Shown: positions 1-13,400 of the stretch, piece by piece
Layout of the letters: each line of letters begins with the position of its first letter
Position numbering within the stretch: the first letter of the stretch is position 1
Source: Syngnathus acus
Taxonomy: Eukaryota; Chordata; Actinopteri; Syngnathiformes; Syngnathidae
Direction: 5' to 3'
DNA: 64,000 bases
Assembly (NCBI RefSeq): GCF_901709675.1
Contig: NC_051091.1
Coordinates: 1,919,967 to 1,983,966 of the forward strand
The notes under the pieces: generated by a model
What the model saw: only the letters and a program-made list of their open reading frames with translations
What the model was told of the DNA's origin: nothing
The model's database searches: none
Translations under genes and position numbers: made by a program

Positions 1-296
1 CACAATGTAGTAGAATGTCATTTTCAAATTGCAAAAGTTTTTTTTTAGGCTGAACTAAAAACGGATATGCCTCCACAAGTATCGCCGCTGGGTGCTGAAA
101 TGCCACAAGTGATGGCTCAGCGATTTTTGGTGTCAAGTTTCAAGTTGCATTGGGAAAACGGAGAAATGTGCTGTTAGTCACTCAGCATCGATTTAGCAAA
201 GGAAACTGCCACTTCCCCCAGGAAGCCGCGCAATTTTCCCTTCGATGTGTTCAGCGGCTCTTCCAGCTGTTCCAAATCATCATTAATCTTTAAATA

Positions 297-455
297 TATC
301 AGTGAATCTTGTTTTTATTTTTTGTGTTGTTTACTTGTACGTACGTATATTGTGTACTGTGTCTTGTCACCGTGGGATAGTGGGAACGTAATTTCGATTT
401 CTTTGTGTGTCTTGGCATGTGAAGAAATTGACAATAAAGCAGACTTTGACTTTGA
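297..455 (+). mobile_element. non-LTR retrotransposon 3' tail (fragment)
   Basis: The segment ends in AATAAAGCAGACTTTGAC followed by a second TTTGA unit. This AATAAA plus (TTTGAC)n tail, with the phrase CACCGTGGGATAGTGG upstream, resembles a widespread fish LINE 3' end that I recognise from memory. No reverse transcriptase is present, so this is a strongly 5'-truncated copy. The family is not assigned. Confidence 0.4.
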
Positions 456-1312
456 AGTCATCTTTGGCACATTCCCAATGGATCTCATGAGAATTTGTTA
501 ACATGTGCCTCTCAAACTGGAGTCCCTTGACTTGTTAGAAATGGATAACCAAACTCTAACACTGGGAATATTTTTTTGCACGATCTTTCAAAATATACCT
601 TTATAATTCTCATAATGTTTCGATGCAGTCCATGTTTATTTTATGATTACACTATGCTTGCTGCATAGTAAAAAAAGTGCCCTGCACTGGTCTGCAATTT
701 AGCAGACTTTCTATCCTTTTGAAACTCCATTCACATCCCTTCTTGGCTCATATTACCGAGCCAGCAAAGCCGGCCCGACCCGATGACGGAAACGTCCTGT
801 TTTACGCGCAACCGTAGTGACCCGCTGGCGAGACGATGATGGATACATCCATACGCTTTTCATGGAGCCGCTGACGCTTAGCCCCCGTGACCTTTCAACT
901 CGGCGACACCCTCCCCGTGACAGGCTTGACCTTTGCGGTGACCCTGCCGCAGTGGCGATGTTTTTTATTGTCATGGCCCATTTCCATTCCGCTAGTCCAT
1001 TTGGGCCCGACGGATTGAGACTGGAGAGGTGACCCCTGCACCCCCTCACCCTCCCCCTTTGCTCCACGAAGGCTCCTGGGAGTCTGAATCATGGCTGCTC
1101 ATTTCGCTGGTGTAATAAGACACGTTGGCCTGGATAGACTCACACGCAGAGCACTAAAAATGAAATACTCTCACAGAGGCAGCTTTGAAAGACAAAGAAA
1201 TAGAATAGAGCTGACTGAACATTTCGAGTGCCTTGAGGCTTCAAGTCCATAATGAGATTCTGGCTCTTATTCTGGGTGTTTTAACAATAAAATCTTATTA
1301 GGGGACATATTA

Positions 1313-1395
1313 GGACGGCACGATGGGGCATTGGTTTGCACGTCCACCTCACAGTTCAGCGGTGCAGGGTTCGATTCCAGCTTTCCTGTGTGGAC
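1313..1395 (+). mobile_element. degenerate tRNA-derived SINE head
   Basis: The order of motifs matches the intact SINEs at 3951 and 25810: a GGCACGATGG-like start, CGTCCACCTCACAGTT, then a B-box-like GGTTCGATTCC and CCTGTGTGGACTTTGCA. The element decays after the head and has no recognisable tail. Confidence 0.6.
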
Positions 1396-3049
1396 TTTGC
1401 AACAACAAAAATAATCCCCTGAAACTTTTTTGTGTTGTCATTGTGTGCTGTTGTGTGTATACTGGAAAAAATAGTGTAAAAGTTTAGTTTGTTTAGTGGT
1501 CACTCATCTTGCTATATTTTTAACGTAGATGTACTTATATTCTATTTAAAAATATGATCACTTGTTTTTATCCCCCACGATCCTTACATGTCATTTTTGG
1601 TCAGTCTATTCTACTTTTCTGTCCCGGTCTCTCCCAGTCCCGCTTGTCTTTTTCCATCACCCAGTCTGCGTGTGTGTTGCGTATCAGACAGACTGCTGCT
1701 TCCAAAAAGACCGAACCCCCCTACAGCCCGCCCCCCATCTTCCCCGGGCTAATGTCACAACAGTCCTCTACCGCATTTCCTCACAGCTGAGCCCGCGAGG
1801 TGCCAGCCAGCCTATCCACTCGGATGAAAGCACAGGCCCGCGGGAATAGAATTGGAATATCAGTGGGTTTTGAAATGACATGTGATGGACAATGGGCTTA
1901 ATGGGCTTGGTCTGAGAAAGGGGTCATAATATGTCTGCTGCTTTAAGGGAAAACTTCCAGTGGTTGGGAGGCATACATTCCAGTTTTCACTTTGATTATT
2001 ATGACAATTGAATTACTTTGACTTGTGTATTTGTCATAGATTCCTTTTTTTTTTTTTTTTAACCTCAGGAAATAATCATCTCAAACTGCCACCACTGTTA
2101 ATATTAGGACATTTTTTTTTCACAATTTGAAACAGTTTCCAGATGTCTTAGTTCAAGGTCCCTGACATTCTTCTGTCAAAATACACAAAGGATAGATCAT
2201 CACAACACACTTAACATCCTCTTGTCACATTCTGGTTGAACACATTCTCTTTTGCAGGGCTCTTTGTCATGCAAATGGAGAGTATGGATTTGGTTGCCCT
2301 GACAACCGACCACCGCTTGGGCCCTAGGGCATTGCGTCTGTGTTTCCTGACCACTGGTGGTAGTTTTCAAAAAGTGACAGGCAAAAAAAAAAAATTCTAG
2401 CGTTCTTATTTATTTATTTGGTAGTGTTTGAAGACTTCTGCATTTTCAGCCTCTTTCTGGAGCTTCTGCATCCAGACTCCAAATTACACTGACTAAAATC
2501 AAGATGTCAAGTTGCTGGTGCATTTGAAAATGCACTCTGTGCGTACACTGGTTCACTCTGACTTTTCGGAAACTCGGCGCATCGTATGTAATCATAGTGC
2601 ACCAAAAACTGCTGGTACACGCACCGGGCACTCTGACTGGGATCACGGTGTGCCGGCTGCGTTGGGAAATGAATGGGAGTGCGGCACACTCTGCTTCTCT
2701 GAGCACAGGCTTTTTCCAAACGCGCATTGACTGCTGACTGCACGCAAATGAGCTGTGGCACAATGTCACACTTCAATCCCTGTGATGTATTAAAATTTAT
2801 TATATTATGGTCATTAATTGTGGAGATTATGGTGTTAATGAATTAACGATGGTTTGTGTTACTTGTTCATTAGTTCTGAGACACAAAACGTATTATATTG
2901 CTGCTGAAGCTCAAGGGTGATTTTTTTTTTTTTAGAAATGTTAGATAATGTCATCTTCTTAGACAGGAAACATTTGTTACACAAGCAAAACAGTGAGCAA
3001 TGGAATACGATGCCAAATAATTCAATTATACTGATAGCGTTGGCCTCAC

Positions 3050-3232
3050 CTTCTTGAGGCGCCCATTCTTGGTGCCCAGGAAGACCACACTGTGTCCATT
3101 ATAGGTGTAAGAGATGACCGAGGTCAGCCTTTCGCGACTCTCCAAGTAAACTGTGCGGCCCGCTACCAGCTGAGAGCCCCCCAGAGGTTGATTGATGTCC
3201 AGGCCGCAGAAGTGGTCGTCAATGGGGACAGG
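3050..3232 (-). CDS. plxna2: plexin-A coding exon 2 (end of sema domain)
   Basis: This 183-bp exon has no stop in its frame and encodes 61 residues beginning [19 protein letters not shown] and ending GTKNGRLKK. That is the last part of a plexin-A sema domain, including its conserved FCGLD and GTK-G-LKK motifs. On the minus strand it is preceded by a CACACAG acceptor and followed by a GTGAGG donor. Its phase (0/0) joins cleanly to the larger exon at 6174-7328, whose last residues are VQCTKA. The intron between them is about 2.9 kb. The exon is too short to stand out as an open reading frame; I found it by translating around the expected splice junction. Confidence 0.9.
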
Positions 3233-6173
3233 CTGTGTGCAGAGGACAAAAAAGAATGGCTGTGAAATAATTCAAATGGCCACTTTTCGTGTGAGAGGAA
3301 GATAAAAGAAGATGGCGGGAGAGTGAAAGAACAACGGATTGGGGTTGACAGATGTGTGTGAGAAGAAGAGAATAAATGTGAGCCGGGAAAAGGGAAGAAA
3401 ATCAGCGGTGACGTGTGTGAATAAAAAACCAACTCCTCCGTGTTAAGCGCTTGTTTTGTTTTTTTCTTCCCCGTGTTTAAAAACAGAAACTTCAAACGCT
3501 TTCTCTTCGGCCGTGCTTATCGACTGTGAGCGCTGGCAAATTCGCCATGATGGCAAAGCGCATAAAGCGGTGCACATTTTGCACCTGTTCTCTGTGATTG
3601 TCGAACACTTGATGCCACATCAGACAAAAAAGCCGTGCCAGAGATGTCTTGATGCTTGATATCATCAAAGAGTGCCGCGTGCAAAGCGATGCTGTTTTTT
3701 CTTCCGCTTTACACGCACCTCAAAACTTTAAGTAGCTGCTGGCTGTATTTGCTAATTTGCTCTCACTGCCCCTTGTTGTTGACACGTTTACAACTACACC
3801 GGTGCCGAGAAACAGGTTCGATTCATTCCCTGGCCACGCTCATATTAAATTATATTTCCCTTTTCAATAAAATGCTGTAGTATTAGGCATTTGCCAAAGA
3901 GGATAAAGAATATATTCTTGTGAGTATTAGTGCCTAAATGAATTGCTCCAGGGCGGCTCGGTGGCGCACTGGGTAGCACGTCCGCCTCACAGTTAGGAGG
4001 GTGCGGGTTCGATTCCACCTCCGGCCCTCCCTGTGTGGAGTTTGCATGTTCTCCCCGGGCCCGCGTGGGTTTTCTCCGGGCACTCCGGTTTCCTCCCACA
4101 TCCCAAAAACATGCTTGGTAGGCCGATTGAAGACTCCAAATTGTCCCTAGGTGTGAGTGCGAGTGCAAATGGTTGTTTGTCTCTGTGTGCCCTGCGATCG
4201 GCTGGCAACCGGTTCAGGGTGTCCCCCGCCTACTGCCCGTTGACGGCTGGGATAGGCTCCAGCACTCCCGCGACCCCCGTGGGGACTAAGCGGTTCAGAA
4301 AATGGATGGATGGATGGATGAATTGCTCCATCGTTTGCGTTATCTATCGTTGCTAAACATTAGCATGTCAGTGGCGTTTTGCATTGTCTGTTAGCATTGA
4401 GCTAAGCAAACCTTCCGAAGTCAAAGCTAGGTAGTCGTTTTGAATAATTGTTTCATTGCTGGCGTCATGCACTCTGCTCTTATATGTTCGATTTAACGAT
4501 AGTCAGACATCAACAAGTGACAACAGCGATATGGCGAGGGACGATTGTTCTGTACTGTCAAAAATATCAAATCTGAAAAATGATGCATATTTTTGGGTGA
4601 ACTGAATTTTCTTAAATCGTGAACATCAGCAGTTGAAAATTCATATTGAATCCTATTGTAAAAACATTCATCGCTGAGGACAGAGAAAGTGGATCGATTC
4701 CTTTTCTATTTGTCCAATGACATTATGTGCACACAAACTGCCTCTTAGAATTCCATCTGAATTATGCCCTCTATTTACATCCATTTTAAAAGCAGCGAGG
4801 GCATTTGTGCTGAATGCAAGCGTCCATCTGTTACACATTATGCAAAAAATAAGAGCACTTTCCGTCAAGTTATTCTAGAAGAACAACACATCAGACATGA
4901 TTAAATTTGCACTGCGATGTATTCACTAATTCTGCTTTGGCATTTCCTTACCACCACCGCAGCCACCACCAACACATCCCCACTCCTATCATTATGCGTA
5001 ATGAGTCCGGTGAGTCAGACTCATTCAAAGCACGAGCTGCTGCTTGGAGTAGGGATAAACGTGCCTGAAATTGACTGTATAAGAACATTCAATAAGGTGC
5101 TATTATTATTAGAACTTACTGTGATTTACTTGGTAACCATAGTGTCTTCAGTAATACATGACATTTCACGTTTTTTTTCCCCCCCAGAATTTGCACTATT
5201 GGTCAATACACACATGTGGGTGTGCATGCGGTCTGTAGTTTGATATCTGTCTTTTCAAATACCTTTGTTGTTTTTCTTTAAAGTAGAATAAAGAAGCATT
5301 TCAGACTCTAATCTTAGCTATGAAAAAAAAATCTGATATCAGCTTCTAAAAAAACATTGAACAAAGCATGCAATTAGACTTGATTGCCGCTCTTTTACCG
5401 AGAAGCGTGTGATGTGATGATAAGTTGTCAGCACCGGGCCATTGTGTTTTATTTAGTTCCTTAGGTTAACGGGCACAGCAAGATTAATTATTGCGCTATT
5501 ATGTATTTACAGCCCGCCTCAGCTGCTTTGACTTGAATAACAACCTATTTGTTTGATAGCATAGTAGAATCAAAGTGCACGCTGGAAAGCGACGCAGTAA
5601 TGGATATGATTGTTTTTATCATTGCTTTCAGCCCGTTCCTGTGAAAGCCTCATTATGCATAATTGTGGCTTTTATGAAGGCATAGTCACGGACATGTGCG
5701 AGAAAGGCACTTTTTTCTCACGATGAAGAATCCTCGAGAGGTTTTGAGCGGTGCTGACAGGGACACGAGTGGAGCGACGAGGATGAGGGGAGTGGAAGGG
5801 GATTAGAGGAAGGTGGGCGTTGGTGGCCAAACCCCTGAATGAAATCAAAGCTTCCTGCCAAGTGTGATTAGCTCCGTGGGTTGAATCTCTTCCAAGCTCC
5901 CTGCACTCTTGGAATCCAGAATCGGACTCTGCTTGGATTTGTAAACATGACTAATCAAAGAGTATATTTCTGTCTATACTGCTTTCCACCATGTTAGTTT
6001 ACAGTCCTCTGTTGTTTGCCTCTTGTGATATTAAAGATATCAAACCAATTATGGATAAATTGATGGTAGGCTTCGCAAGGCTTTTGTCTCTGGAGCATTG
6101 TGTATGTGCCTCGATACACTGTGATAAAAACATTGTAAGTCAATCTATAAGACAATTGGATCGGTTCACCTAC
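3233..6173. other. plexin intron 2
   Basis: This intron separates the two coding exons described here. It contains one full-length young SINE (3951-4318). The remainder is AT-rich sequence in which I see no further exon. Confidence 0.8.
3951..4318 (+). mobile_element. full-length tRNA-derived SINE with (GGAT)n tail
   Basis: The element starts GGGCGGCTCGGTGGCGCACT, which contains an A-box-like stretch. It has a B box GGTTCGATTCC about 55 bp in, an unrelated body (GGAGTTTGCATGTTCTCCC and onwards) and ends in ATGGATGGATGG. It is flanked by a perfect 12-bp target-site duplication, TGAATTGCTCCA, at 3939-3950 and 4319-4330. The duplication and high similarity to the copy at 25810 indicate a recent insertion. 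Confidence 0.9.
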
Positions 6174-7328
6174 CGCCTTAGTGCACTGCACGTCCTTTCC
6201 CAGCAGCCAGTGCAGCTCCAGGTGTCCTTCTCCCTGGTAGCACGACCGCAGCCTCTCCGTGATGCGTGTGTTAATGTCCTGGATGGTGAAAACGCACAGT
6301 GCGGAGTGATCGGACGGATCGTGATACTGCTTCTGTCCCTTGGAAAAGACGGCAAAGAGCACGTCATCCTGAGCACTGATGTTAAGTGTCTGGGCCAAGA
6401 TCCTGCCAGCCTTGGACAGATAGGCCGCTTGCAGCAGACGGTACTCCTCACCCCGGTGAAGGCAACCCACTGGAAGCGACACGTAAGAGTGGAACTTCTT
6501 GTCGCCTTTGCAGAGGCGGATGATGCGTGAGGTGTAGAACAGGTCGTCGGGCGAGCCCCCGGACGGCATTCCGTTCTCCGGTGTCTCCGGCTGGACGGTC
6601 ATGAAGTAGACAAAATGACCACTATCAAAGCCATAGATGTAGTAGATGTCGAAATGCGGGACAAGAGCCAAGGTGTCTGAGGGGATTTTGATGAGCGACG
6701 AGACGAAGTCGGTGTGAAGCTCGTAGTCGAGCATGGCGGACGATTCCGGGTCGTGAGGCAGCTTGCGGCTGGAGATAGTCGGGAAGTAGTCCTGCTTCCC
6801 TCCAACTGCTGTACCGATGTAGAGCGTGGCATCCTGAACCAGGGAGGGAACCACCACCCCGTACATGGTCCCCGACTGTGTGTCGCTGGACAGGTAGTGT
6901 TCCTTCTTATGAGTTGGCTCGCCGAGGATGAACAAGTCATCAAGTCTCAAGAGCTTGCAGACGCCCTGGTAGAGGCTACCGCACGCCAGGAGGCGGTTGT
7001 GGGAGTAATCGATGAGCAGCAGCTTGTTGACGTTGTCCGTCGAGGCGAGGGGCTCCGAGCAGGGCTGCACAATCAGAGGAGGGTAGCAGGCTTTGTTGTC
7101 GTACTCGGGCCCCGTGGCGTGGGATACTAGGAGCGTGAGGTTGGCTGACAGCTTGTAAATCCGATTGACGGCGCCGACGTAGAGGGACCCCGTGGACTGA
7201 TGCACGGAGAGGTGGTTCAACGGCCACTCTCGCCGCTCCGACGGGAAGATGTTCACCGTCTGTCCGGCAGTTATCCTTTGACTCATGAGGATGAGCGTCA
7301 GTAGCCCGAGTGCCCCGAACCGTGACAT
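6174..7328 (-). CDS. plxna2: plexin-A coding exon 1 (signal peptide and most of the sema domain)
   Basis: This exon encodes 385 residues of a class A plexin, a transmembrane co-receptor for class 3/6 semaphorins in axon guidance. Residues 1-22 (MSRFGALG, then a leucine-rich core, ITAG) form a signal peptide. The sema domain follows, with diagnostic plexin-A strings such as [16 protein letters not shown]-like, [59 protein letters not shown] and [17 protein letters not shown]. The exon ends at KA before a GTAGGT donor, the same place as in the mammalian plexin-A exon. An upstream in-frame ATG at 7397 would add 23 residues. I chose 7328 because it gives a normal signal peptide. A polypyrimidine-CAG acceptor puts the 5' exon edge at about 7488. 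The A2 assignment rests on similarity and on linkage to pfkfb2 and yod1; other plexin-A paralogues are not formally excluded. Confidence 0.9.
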
Positions 7329-7488
7329 GACCTTCAGAGGGCCGTGAAGTTTAGTCAAGCGGCCATAAGTCCATCTTTTATGCACGCACGTTCCCATCCC
7401 CTCGGGGCTCCGACCAACCTCAGAGGTCTGCGTGTGAGGTGAAAGCCCGAGAAGCCCGTCGTACTTGTCCAGGTAATTTCACATTCCT

Positions 7489-10400
7489 CTGAAAGAGAAG
7501 AAACGAGACGTTTTGATCAACTCTTTAAATATGTTCCTTCTCGTCTGAAGTGTTCTTTGGTTATCATCAGCAGTTGCTTGTTTTCTGCAGTTGCTTGTTT
7601 TCCCATCTGCTTGTGCTTCATCAGACTCATGATGCATCAAAGAAACAAGCACTCATTTGTTCTAAGCGTCTCATCGTATTTACAAGAGAGAGATTCATGT
7701 TCCCCCCACCGTCAACTGAGGAGCTTATTAAAAATGTGCCACCCTTTTCAGGAGAACTAACCCCTGCCTATTACTCCAACAAAGCAGTCACACAATGCCG
7801 GTGCGCCTGCCGACTCTTTTGGTTGCTTATTAAAGCGACCCAAATGTATTCATCGTGTGTCCGTGTTTGGGGCTGCCTCTTCTATCCCGGGCACCCTGTC
7901 ATGTTCACTTAAACGGCTGAATCCAGGAGGAATTAATCACTCTCCAATGCAGTCAACATTCCCCAAATTAATCAGCCTCTTTCCAGGGATGGCAGGGAGT
8001 CATTAGAGATTCCAAACCAGGCAGCATCAACCCGAGCACTTCCCTTTTTAATTTCATTAGCATATTTTATATAGCTATCTCCTGGGGCGGGCTGGCAAAC
8101 AATGCCCCTCAAAGGCGGGATGAGCTCGGATGAGTCGGACACGTGGCAGTGAATGATGTGTTCACATTTTCTTATCACGAGCTTACTTGTGCCGGGCTGT
8201 GTCTGCTGCGAAATGAATTCATTTACTTTCAAACAGGTTTTCACCTCCAAACAAAGATGAATGTGAAGTGACGCCCAAGACGGGCATTGCGGCGGATAAA
8301 GTGGCTTTGCATTCACAGCTGCCATACCAAAGTCCATTAAAGGGCGGTGATAAAAGGTGCCTACTCGGAGGATAGACCATAAATTAGCAAACGTGCCATC
8401 ACCCTAAATCTGCTGGGGTGTCGTCATGCATCAACGGGCGCCTAAAGGCGACGATCCCCATTTTTCCCCAGTTTGTGTCATTCTCACCGAGCCATTGCTG
8501 GAAAAAAAACAGTTGAAGAGTCGTTATTTTGCTGACCCAAAACAAAACAATGGGGTCCTTTTTCTTTCAAGGCCTCAAGCAGCTACTTGTGGTAGCCCAT
8601 TTCTTCATAGTTGAATCGTTACCAAAATCTTGACCTAATGTGCAGGGTCAAATCCTCATCCCAGTGTGCCTGGATGTAAATAACCCAGATGGGTTTGCTA
8701 TTTTACCCAACTTGTGTCACTTTTAACCCAACCGTTATAGAATGTAGAGATTAGAACCTCAGAACTGTGATATAAACTGTGATGCCTCTACGTTACTTAA
8801 ATAATTCTCCGTGAGGTGACTCTTCTGAATATCTTTTTTTTTTAGGATACTTCTTGGTTAAGTAGAGGCTAAATGATGTCAGGAAAACGGGAGGGTGTAA
8901 GACGAGGTCACTCCGTGATGTGTTGGCCGTAAAACGGGACGTCCCGTCGAGTTGAGCGCGAACCAGGAACTTAGCGGATGGACTGACACTGAGCTGGCTG
9001 GCTCCCTGCTGAAGCACGACGGCACCTCCCGTCCATCTGTCACCGCCGCGGTTGCCCCGCGGTCGCTTTAAAGTCCGTAGCCGCGTCACTCGTTTTTTGG
9101 CAGGCTCGCTGCCAGCGGCTCTGCCAATAATTGGCCACTGAAGATTCATTTTCTAACATTACACTCAAAGTGTGTCTTTTTTGTGGAAAATACCTGACTG
9201 GCTCATTCTTGTGACAAATTTGAATGATGATTAGAAACAAATCTGACTTTGAAAACTAAATCATTTAACTTTTCTCTTCCTAAGGCTTAAAGGTTCTTTG
9301 TTGAAATTGCCACACTTTCATTTGAATAGTGTCATTGTGAAGATTTGAACATTCTTCTTTCTCTTTCTCAAGGAAGCTGTGGTGTTTTGTCCTCAGCGTG
9401 GCCTGTGGATTAGCAGGCATGACTATAAAGTCTTTGTAGAGTTGGGGTGATATAAGTAAAGCAGCATTCCTTAAACCGTCACAAGATTTTTCTTTTTATG
9501 GGCGGTGCTTGTGTGCAGGAAATTTGAATGTGGTCAAGACTTTCATGTGACAAAGTAGTCTTGCTACACCCTTAAAACTGCCGGGTGAAATAAAATGCAC
9601 CGATCTACTAACATGGGTCAATTTGACGATTCTTCTTTGTAGCTCCTCGTGGCGCGTCAGTGCGCAAATATTTCTGTTCTCTTCAGAGTCATTCAATCAG
9701 ATTCATTCAAGTCTGAGCTCTGGCTAAAACAGCGTTTGAATAAGTGTTTTTTCTTCTCCTGAGATCAGAGAATTTTGTAGATGACTTCAAACATTGTAGT
9801 TTTGTTGGTCTCATTGGAACATCAAACCAGACCTGAGAAAAATGAAAAGGTCAGTGCTCCAGAGGTGCAAAAGCAGATCAAATAATAAAAATGATGTGTG
9901 TGAAGACAGTGGCCTTAAATAACATGTAGCATCAACGAGACCTGAGTGTTGAACGTCTACGCGCCGAACCCTCTGAGCATTTAGTAAACAGCAGAGGGGA
10001 ACGAGATCAAATAGGAAGCGCTGTTAGGAAGTGGCGCCTTGCTCGTTTCACCCATTGCTTCTCCGGTGACGTCTGAAGCGTGCAGTCATGCCGCTCACTG
10101 TTTACTCTGGATTACAGAGAAGCTCTTCACATCCAAGCTTGAATACGCCGGCTCGACACTCAGACACGCTCCGGCCCAGACATTTGACACGAGAACGCGC
10201 CTCAGGGGGGTAGGGCCACTTGGTAGGGTCTCCGTGAGCAGGCCTCCTGCGTTCACCTCTTCCACATACACAACCCTCGCAACCTGGATGAAGATCAGTC
10301 CCGCCAAATGCGTCTTTTTGGATTCCAACACTGTGAACTGCTGTCAGGACTTCTGTGGCGCTGTGTTGGGCGGCATTCAATCAGAAAGGGTACTTTGGGT

Positions 10401-13400
10401 TGCTTTGTTTGACCCATCTGCCATTGGAGATGAAGGGAAATGTTCCAAATATTTTTTCCTGCTCACTAAAATGATCATACAGTGTTTAGTTTTTCAAACT
10501 TTAAGATTGAAAGTAACATGACATCCTAATGGCGCCATTCAATAGGTATAATTCAAAAATTTTGTTAATATTATGTATGTTATATTATATATTGTTATAT
10601 AATTTTGAAATAGATTATAAGTTATAATATTTTATGATAATATATTTTGATGTCATTAACTAGCCCACAAGTCTAGAAATACGGTAAATTAACACTTAAA
10701 CACTTCACTCAAGTTTGTGTGAGATGATGAACACAGTGGGCAGGCTGCGGGGTTGTTTTTTCCGAAAGGTCAGAAGCTACAGCTCAGCCCCCACACTTAG
10801 TCAACAATGGGAGTCATTGTCACGAGCATCAGTGGTGATCAAATAACATTTATTTATTTATGTATTTATTTTTGTCACTGCTGTTCCGCATGACCTGAAT
10901 TTATGAGGCCATGCGTAGCAATAAGACCATAAGACCACGGGGGCGGCAAAGTGAGCGGACTGCAACCATCACAACAACTTCTGGCCTCATGATTACAAGG
11001 CGGTCGGTCGGGCACATAACAGCCAATTTTCCCTCGCAGCAGTGCTTGTTTTTAACTTTTCAAGATGGGCCGCCGATGAAAGGTCTCAGTGTGTGCCGAG
11101 TTATCTTCTCCTTTCTCACTTCTCTACCACAGCGAGCACAAGGCAAAGACTCACAATTAAATCAGGAATAAATAGTATTAACCAGCAGGTGAAGAGCGCC
11201 ACCATTTGTCGCTCTCAGGGCTGCCCTGTTGAATGGGCTAATTACAGCCTGTCAAGAAAATAGTGTGTGTAAAGCGTTTGCTAATTTGTGATCCTTGGAG
11301 TATTTTGACAAAAGCATCACATTTGTGTGATCAAGGCACCCGGGAACATAAAAGTGAAAAATGCATAGTATGTTCATTTAAAGTGGAAATGTAGAGATTA
11401 GTCTAAAATGTGTCTTACAACACTATATAGATATATAGATGGGTTTTTCCTGTCTGGGTTTTGCTGCACATCCACGTGGTGGCGGTGTGTGTGTGTGTTT
11501 GCATGCGTGTGTAGCGGTTGTACACGTTACACATGAACGAGCTGGGAGGCCGCCAGCCGCAACATAACTTGACTTCCAAATGAATAAATGAAGGCAATTA
11601 GTGGATCTGTTTACAATGTTGCGGAGACAGAAGTAGGTCAAATGTGGCCGAGGCAGGCCCAGTGTAAGAACCGCATGGGCTGGTACCTTCCCGGGTCCAT
11701 GTCGGGAAAATTAGGGCGCAGAGACGGCGTCTTTATTAGCGCTGACTTTTGGAGCGGATGTCATATTGGATCACAGCGACAGAGTCGGGTTTATTAGGAA
11801 AAGCGGCGTTTTTGTGATGAGCGCTCTACGGCCTTTTAGCGCCATGACGGCAGCCCAGGGCCACACACACGTATGTGCGCTGCCTGCACACGCCTCAGAG
11901 GACATAATGTGTAGCATGAATGCTCGCGCCGTAGACCCCCACAGGATATATGCACTGTTGCCACACAAAGAAATTCATGACATTTGGCCCGTGGTTCATT
12001 TTCATTATATCAGTCTGCATTGAGGGTAGCGGGGTGTTAAATTTATATTTAATACAGAGCAATGATTCAATTGTGAAATTAACAGTGTATGAAAAGACGC
12101 ATCTCTTAATCCTCATTAATTCCCGTCGTGTCGCATGAGTCTTTGTTCTTGTTCCTGTCGGCTCGCTGTGCCGTCAGCCTCTAGTTTGTCAATCAAACGC
12201 TTTAATGGGCATGGCTAGTATATGTAAATGTTTTTACGCCACAAGAATCCTCCCTAGCAACAAGTAACCCTGCAACATGAAAGGTAAAGCTAATGTCTAT
12301 TCCACTTTGAACCTGTAGGTGTCACTAGAGTGCATTTGGGTATGGATGTTTTGCACCCAGTATTGCTAACTTGGCAGGTTAACAGCAGGTAGATTCAGCA
12401 ACTTTTACGACACTCTTGTCAAATAATTTCCGAAAAGAAATTGGCTGAGATCGGAAGGTAAACAATTCGGCCAAAAAAATCATCTTTGCTTGACAGTTCA
12501 TGTTACCACGAGTTCGATATGGGCTCCCTCTGGTGGTGCACAAAAGAATTTCCGATTTAGACGAATTTCACGTATGGGCTCCAATCCAGCAAGATTTTTA
12601 TATAAGTCTGTGCCCGGTTTTCATGGTTGGTGACTATAACTGATTACGTTCTATAGTTTGTGTGTGTGTGTGTGTGGGCATTATTTGCTTCTATATATCA
12701 GCATATCTCACATTTATGCTCAAAAGCAACAGATTAACGACAAAAATTGCAATCGGGGGTAACATCATTCACTGCCTCATAGCTCTGCACGCCCGCATAG
12801 TCATTTTGTTTTCCGCTTCTCCGACAGATAAAACTCCTGATTGCCTTTTCGGCCGCCACCGGCAGATTTTTTTTTGGAGCTTCAGAATTCCCCCAGGCCC
12901 TCGCCTCTAATCTCAATGCTCGAGCGGGACTCCATGTCTGGCGGGAGCTGTGAAATCGCACTATGTCATGGCAACACGCTCGGCTTCTACGTCGTAATAA
13001 GCGAAGGATGCTCGAAGGAAGTCGGGCCGAGGCAAATGTGACACAGGGGGACAATTGCGACACATCGCCACACCACAGGCGGTGAAATCCCCCCCCCCAG
13101 CCCGCCCCTCCCAACAGCTACCCCCCAGCATCGCATGCCATTATCTGCGCCCGCATGCATTATACATGCAGATACAGGACTGTATCTGAAATTGCTGTTA
13201 GGAAAAGGCGGCCAGATGAAGGGCACGGCTGCCACAGTCGGATTTAGCCATGCGTGGCCGTTCTCCTCCCATTCCTCTTTCCCGGGATCTGTCTCCGCAT
13301 GTCCATAAATCTCATTGTCGGCCCTCCCCGGTTAATGGTGACCTCAAGCGGGCTCCTCTCGCCCGCGTTGCATTGGCGATGAGCGACAGAATGGAAAGTC

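Larger units (their letters stand above)
1..3049. other. plexin intron / unassigned sequence at left edge
   Basis: This stretch lies downstream of the second plexin coding exon on the minus strand, so it is probably plexin intron. I looked for the next sema-domain exon and did not find it. It holds a LINE-like tail (297-455), a decayed SINE head (1313-1395) and AT-rich DNA. A GC-richer block at about 740-1080 has open frames on both strands but no recognisable protein. Confidence 0.5.

Noticed and set aside
753-1092. Overlapping frames on both strands in a GC-richer block
   Set aside because: No family match, and no splice sites consistent with the next plexin exon. Left as possible conserved non-coding DNA.
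3845-4356. Open frames over the SINEs, also at 25756-26190
   Set aside because: The same peptide-like strings appear at both SINE copies on both strands because the element is repeated. SINEs are non-coding.
5991-7130. Plus-strand open frames opposite the plexin exon
   Set aside because: They are shadows of the GC-rich sema-domain exon; the minus frame has clear family identity.
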